The notes under the pieces: model-generated | Told to the model about the DNA's origin: nothing | The model's input: the letters and a program-made list of their open reading frames with translations, nothing else | Database searches by the model: none | NCBI GenBank assembly: GCA_041747855.1 | Contig: JBGTEJ010000054.1 | Coordinates: forward strand, 1-6,465 | DNA: 6,465 nucleotides | DNA from: ZC4RG35 sp041747855 | GTDB lineage: Bacteria > Actinomycetota > Acidimicrobiia > Spongiisociales > ZC4RG35 | Reading direction: 5' to 3' | In this document: positions 5,902-6,465 of the stretch, one piece after another | Position numbering within the stretch: the first letter of the stretch is position 1 | Layout of the letters: each line of letters opens with the position of its first letter | Position numbers and translations under genes: made by a program

Positions 5902-6465
5902 ATGGCTATGAATACCGACCCGAAACCGGGCCGTTGGATACTCCCGCTGGTGGTCCTCGGGATGATCGCGTTCACCTACTTCTTCGTCAGGGAACTCCCC
6001 GGAGCCTCGCCAGACACGACCCTGCCAGGTGCCGCCGCCACGACGACTCTTCCTGACGACACCACGACCACTACGACAACACCACCCTTGGACCCAGCGG
6101 TTCAGGCATATCTGGACGAGATCGATGAGATCAACGCCGAGCTCCAGCTGCTTCGAACCGACCTGGTCACCGCCAACACCGGTTTCGACGCCAGCCCACG
6201 TCAGATCGAGTACCCCGATGCCGTCACCAGGTTCACCACGGTCAGAGATCAAACTGCGGCTCTCCTGGTCCGATTCGACGCCCAGACCGCCCCGGAAGGA
6301 CTGGAGGCCAATCACGCCAACCTCCGTACCGCGCTCGACGCAGCTGCCCAGGCCGCTTCGAACGCTCTCGCCGGACTGACCTCAAGTGATCCCGGAACGG
6401 TACGACGTGCCGGGGTGCAAGCCTACGTCGACGCGGCGGGGGTCTTCGAGACCGAAGTCACCAGT
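5902..6465 (+). CDS. Membrane-anchored protein with Thr-rich linker and helical domain (C-terminus outside window)
   Basis: I do not recognise the family. The frame is open for 188 codons to the right edge, so the C-terminus is missing. It has a short N-terminus with Lys8 and Arg11 and one hydrophobic helix at about 12-29 (a signal anchor, with no lipobox Cys). A Pro/Ala/Thr linker at about 33-65 includes seven Thr in a row (54-60). Then comes an Ala/Leu/Asp/Glu-rich region that looks mostly helical, perhaps coiled coil (about 66-91 and 135-188). Thr-run linkers of this kind are common in surface proteins of high-GC Actinomycetota. No strong Shine-Dalgarno is seen; the start could be the ATG at 5902 or the one at 5908. 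It is divergent from the other membrane-anchored gene, with 124 bp between starts, suggesting shared regulation. Confidence 0.7.
   Translation, partial: MAMNTDPKPGRWILPLVVLGMIAFTYFFVRELPGASPDTTLPGAAATTTLPDDTTTTTTTPPLDPAVQAYLDEIDEINAELQLLRTDLVTANTGFDASPRQIEYPDAVTRFTTVRDQTAALLVRFDAQTAPEGLEANHANLRTALDAAAQAASNALAGLTSSDPGTVRRAGVQAYVDAAGVFETEVTS

Noticed and set aside
5778..5975. 66-codon N-terminal extension of the minus-strand membrane protein
   Set aside because: It would cover the intergenic promoter region and the start of the divergent gene. The Shine-Dalgarno at 5784-5788 and the promoter at 5803-5831 fit the start at 5777.
5806..6315. 169-codon minus-strand open frame at the right end
   Set aside because: It is antisense to the membrane-anchored gene with its clear helix and Thr linker, and its product is Gly/Arg-rich with no motif.

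Overview
This GC-rich, gene-dense window looks like an actinomycetal chromosome. A lineage such as Acidimicrobiia is a reasonable guess, based on GTG starts, tightly overlapping genes and single-TM proteins with Thr-rich linkers (seven Thr in a row in the right-hand gene). No 16S rRNA or marker gene is present, so the taxonomy is inference.

Layout from left to right. (1) 1-370, minus: N-terminal part of a multi-pass membrane protein of unknown function that runs off the left edge. (2) 371-580: a short intergenic region with one perfect 8-bp hairpin and no gene. (3) 581-4681, minus: a compact three-gene operon, read right to left as hyuA, an AlkD-like DNA glycosylase gene, then hyuB. The genes overlap by 8 nt (hyuA/alkD) and 4 nt (alkD/hyuB, ATGA), so they are probably co-transcribed and translationally coupled. 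HyuA and HyuB are the two subunits of an ATP-dependent hydantoinase/5-oxoprolinase-type amidohydrolase. (4) 4698-4955, plus: a stand-alone Nfu/NifU N-terminal domain protein, divergent from hyuA with only 16 bp between the start codons. (5) 4965-5777, minus: a single-pass membrane protein with a Pro/Thr linker and an extracytoplasmic domain, convergent with the Nfu gene (9 bp between stops). (6) 5778-5901: a divergent promoter region with a good minus-strand promoter and a perfect 8-bp inverted repeat. (7) 5902-6465, plus: the N-terminal part of another single-pass membrane-anchored protein that runs off the right edge.

The most notable feature is the DNA-repair gene lodged between the two subunits of a hydantoinase/oxoprolinase. 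The glycosylase keeps the family's catalytic Trp, Asp and Arg. Whether the three proteins work together (for example on damaged or modified bases) or the operon is a chance assembly cannot be decided from this window. No tRNA, rRNA, CRISPR array, insertion sequence or convincing intrinsic terminator was seen.
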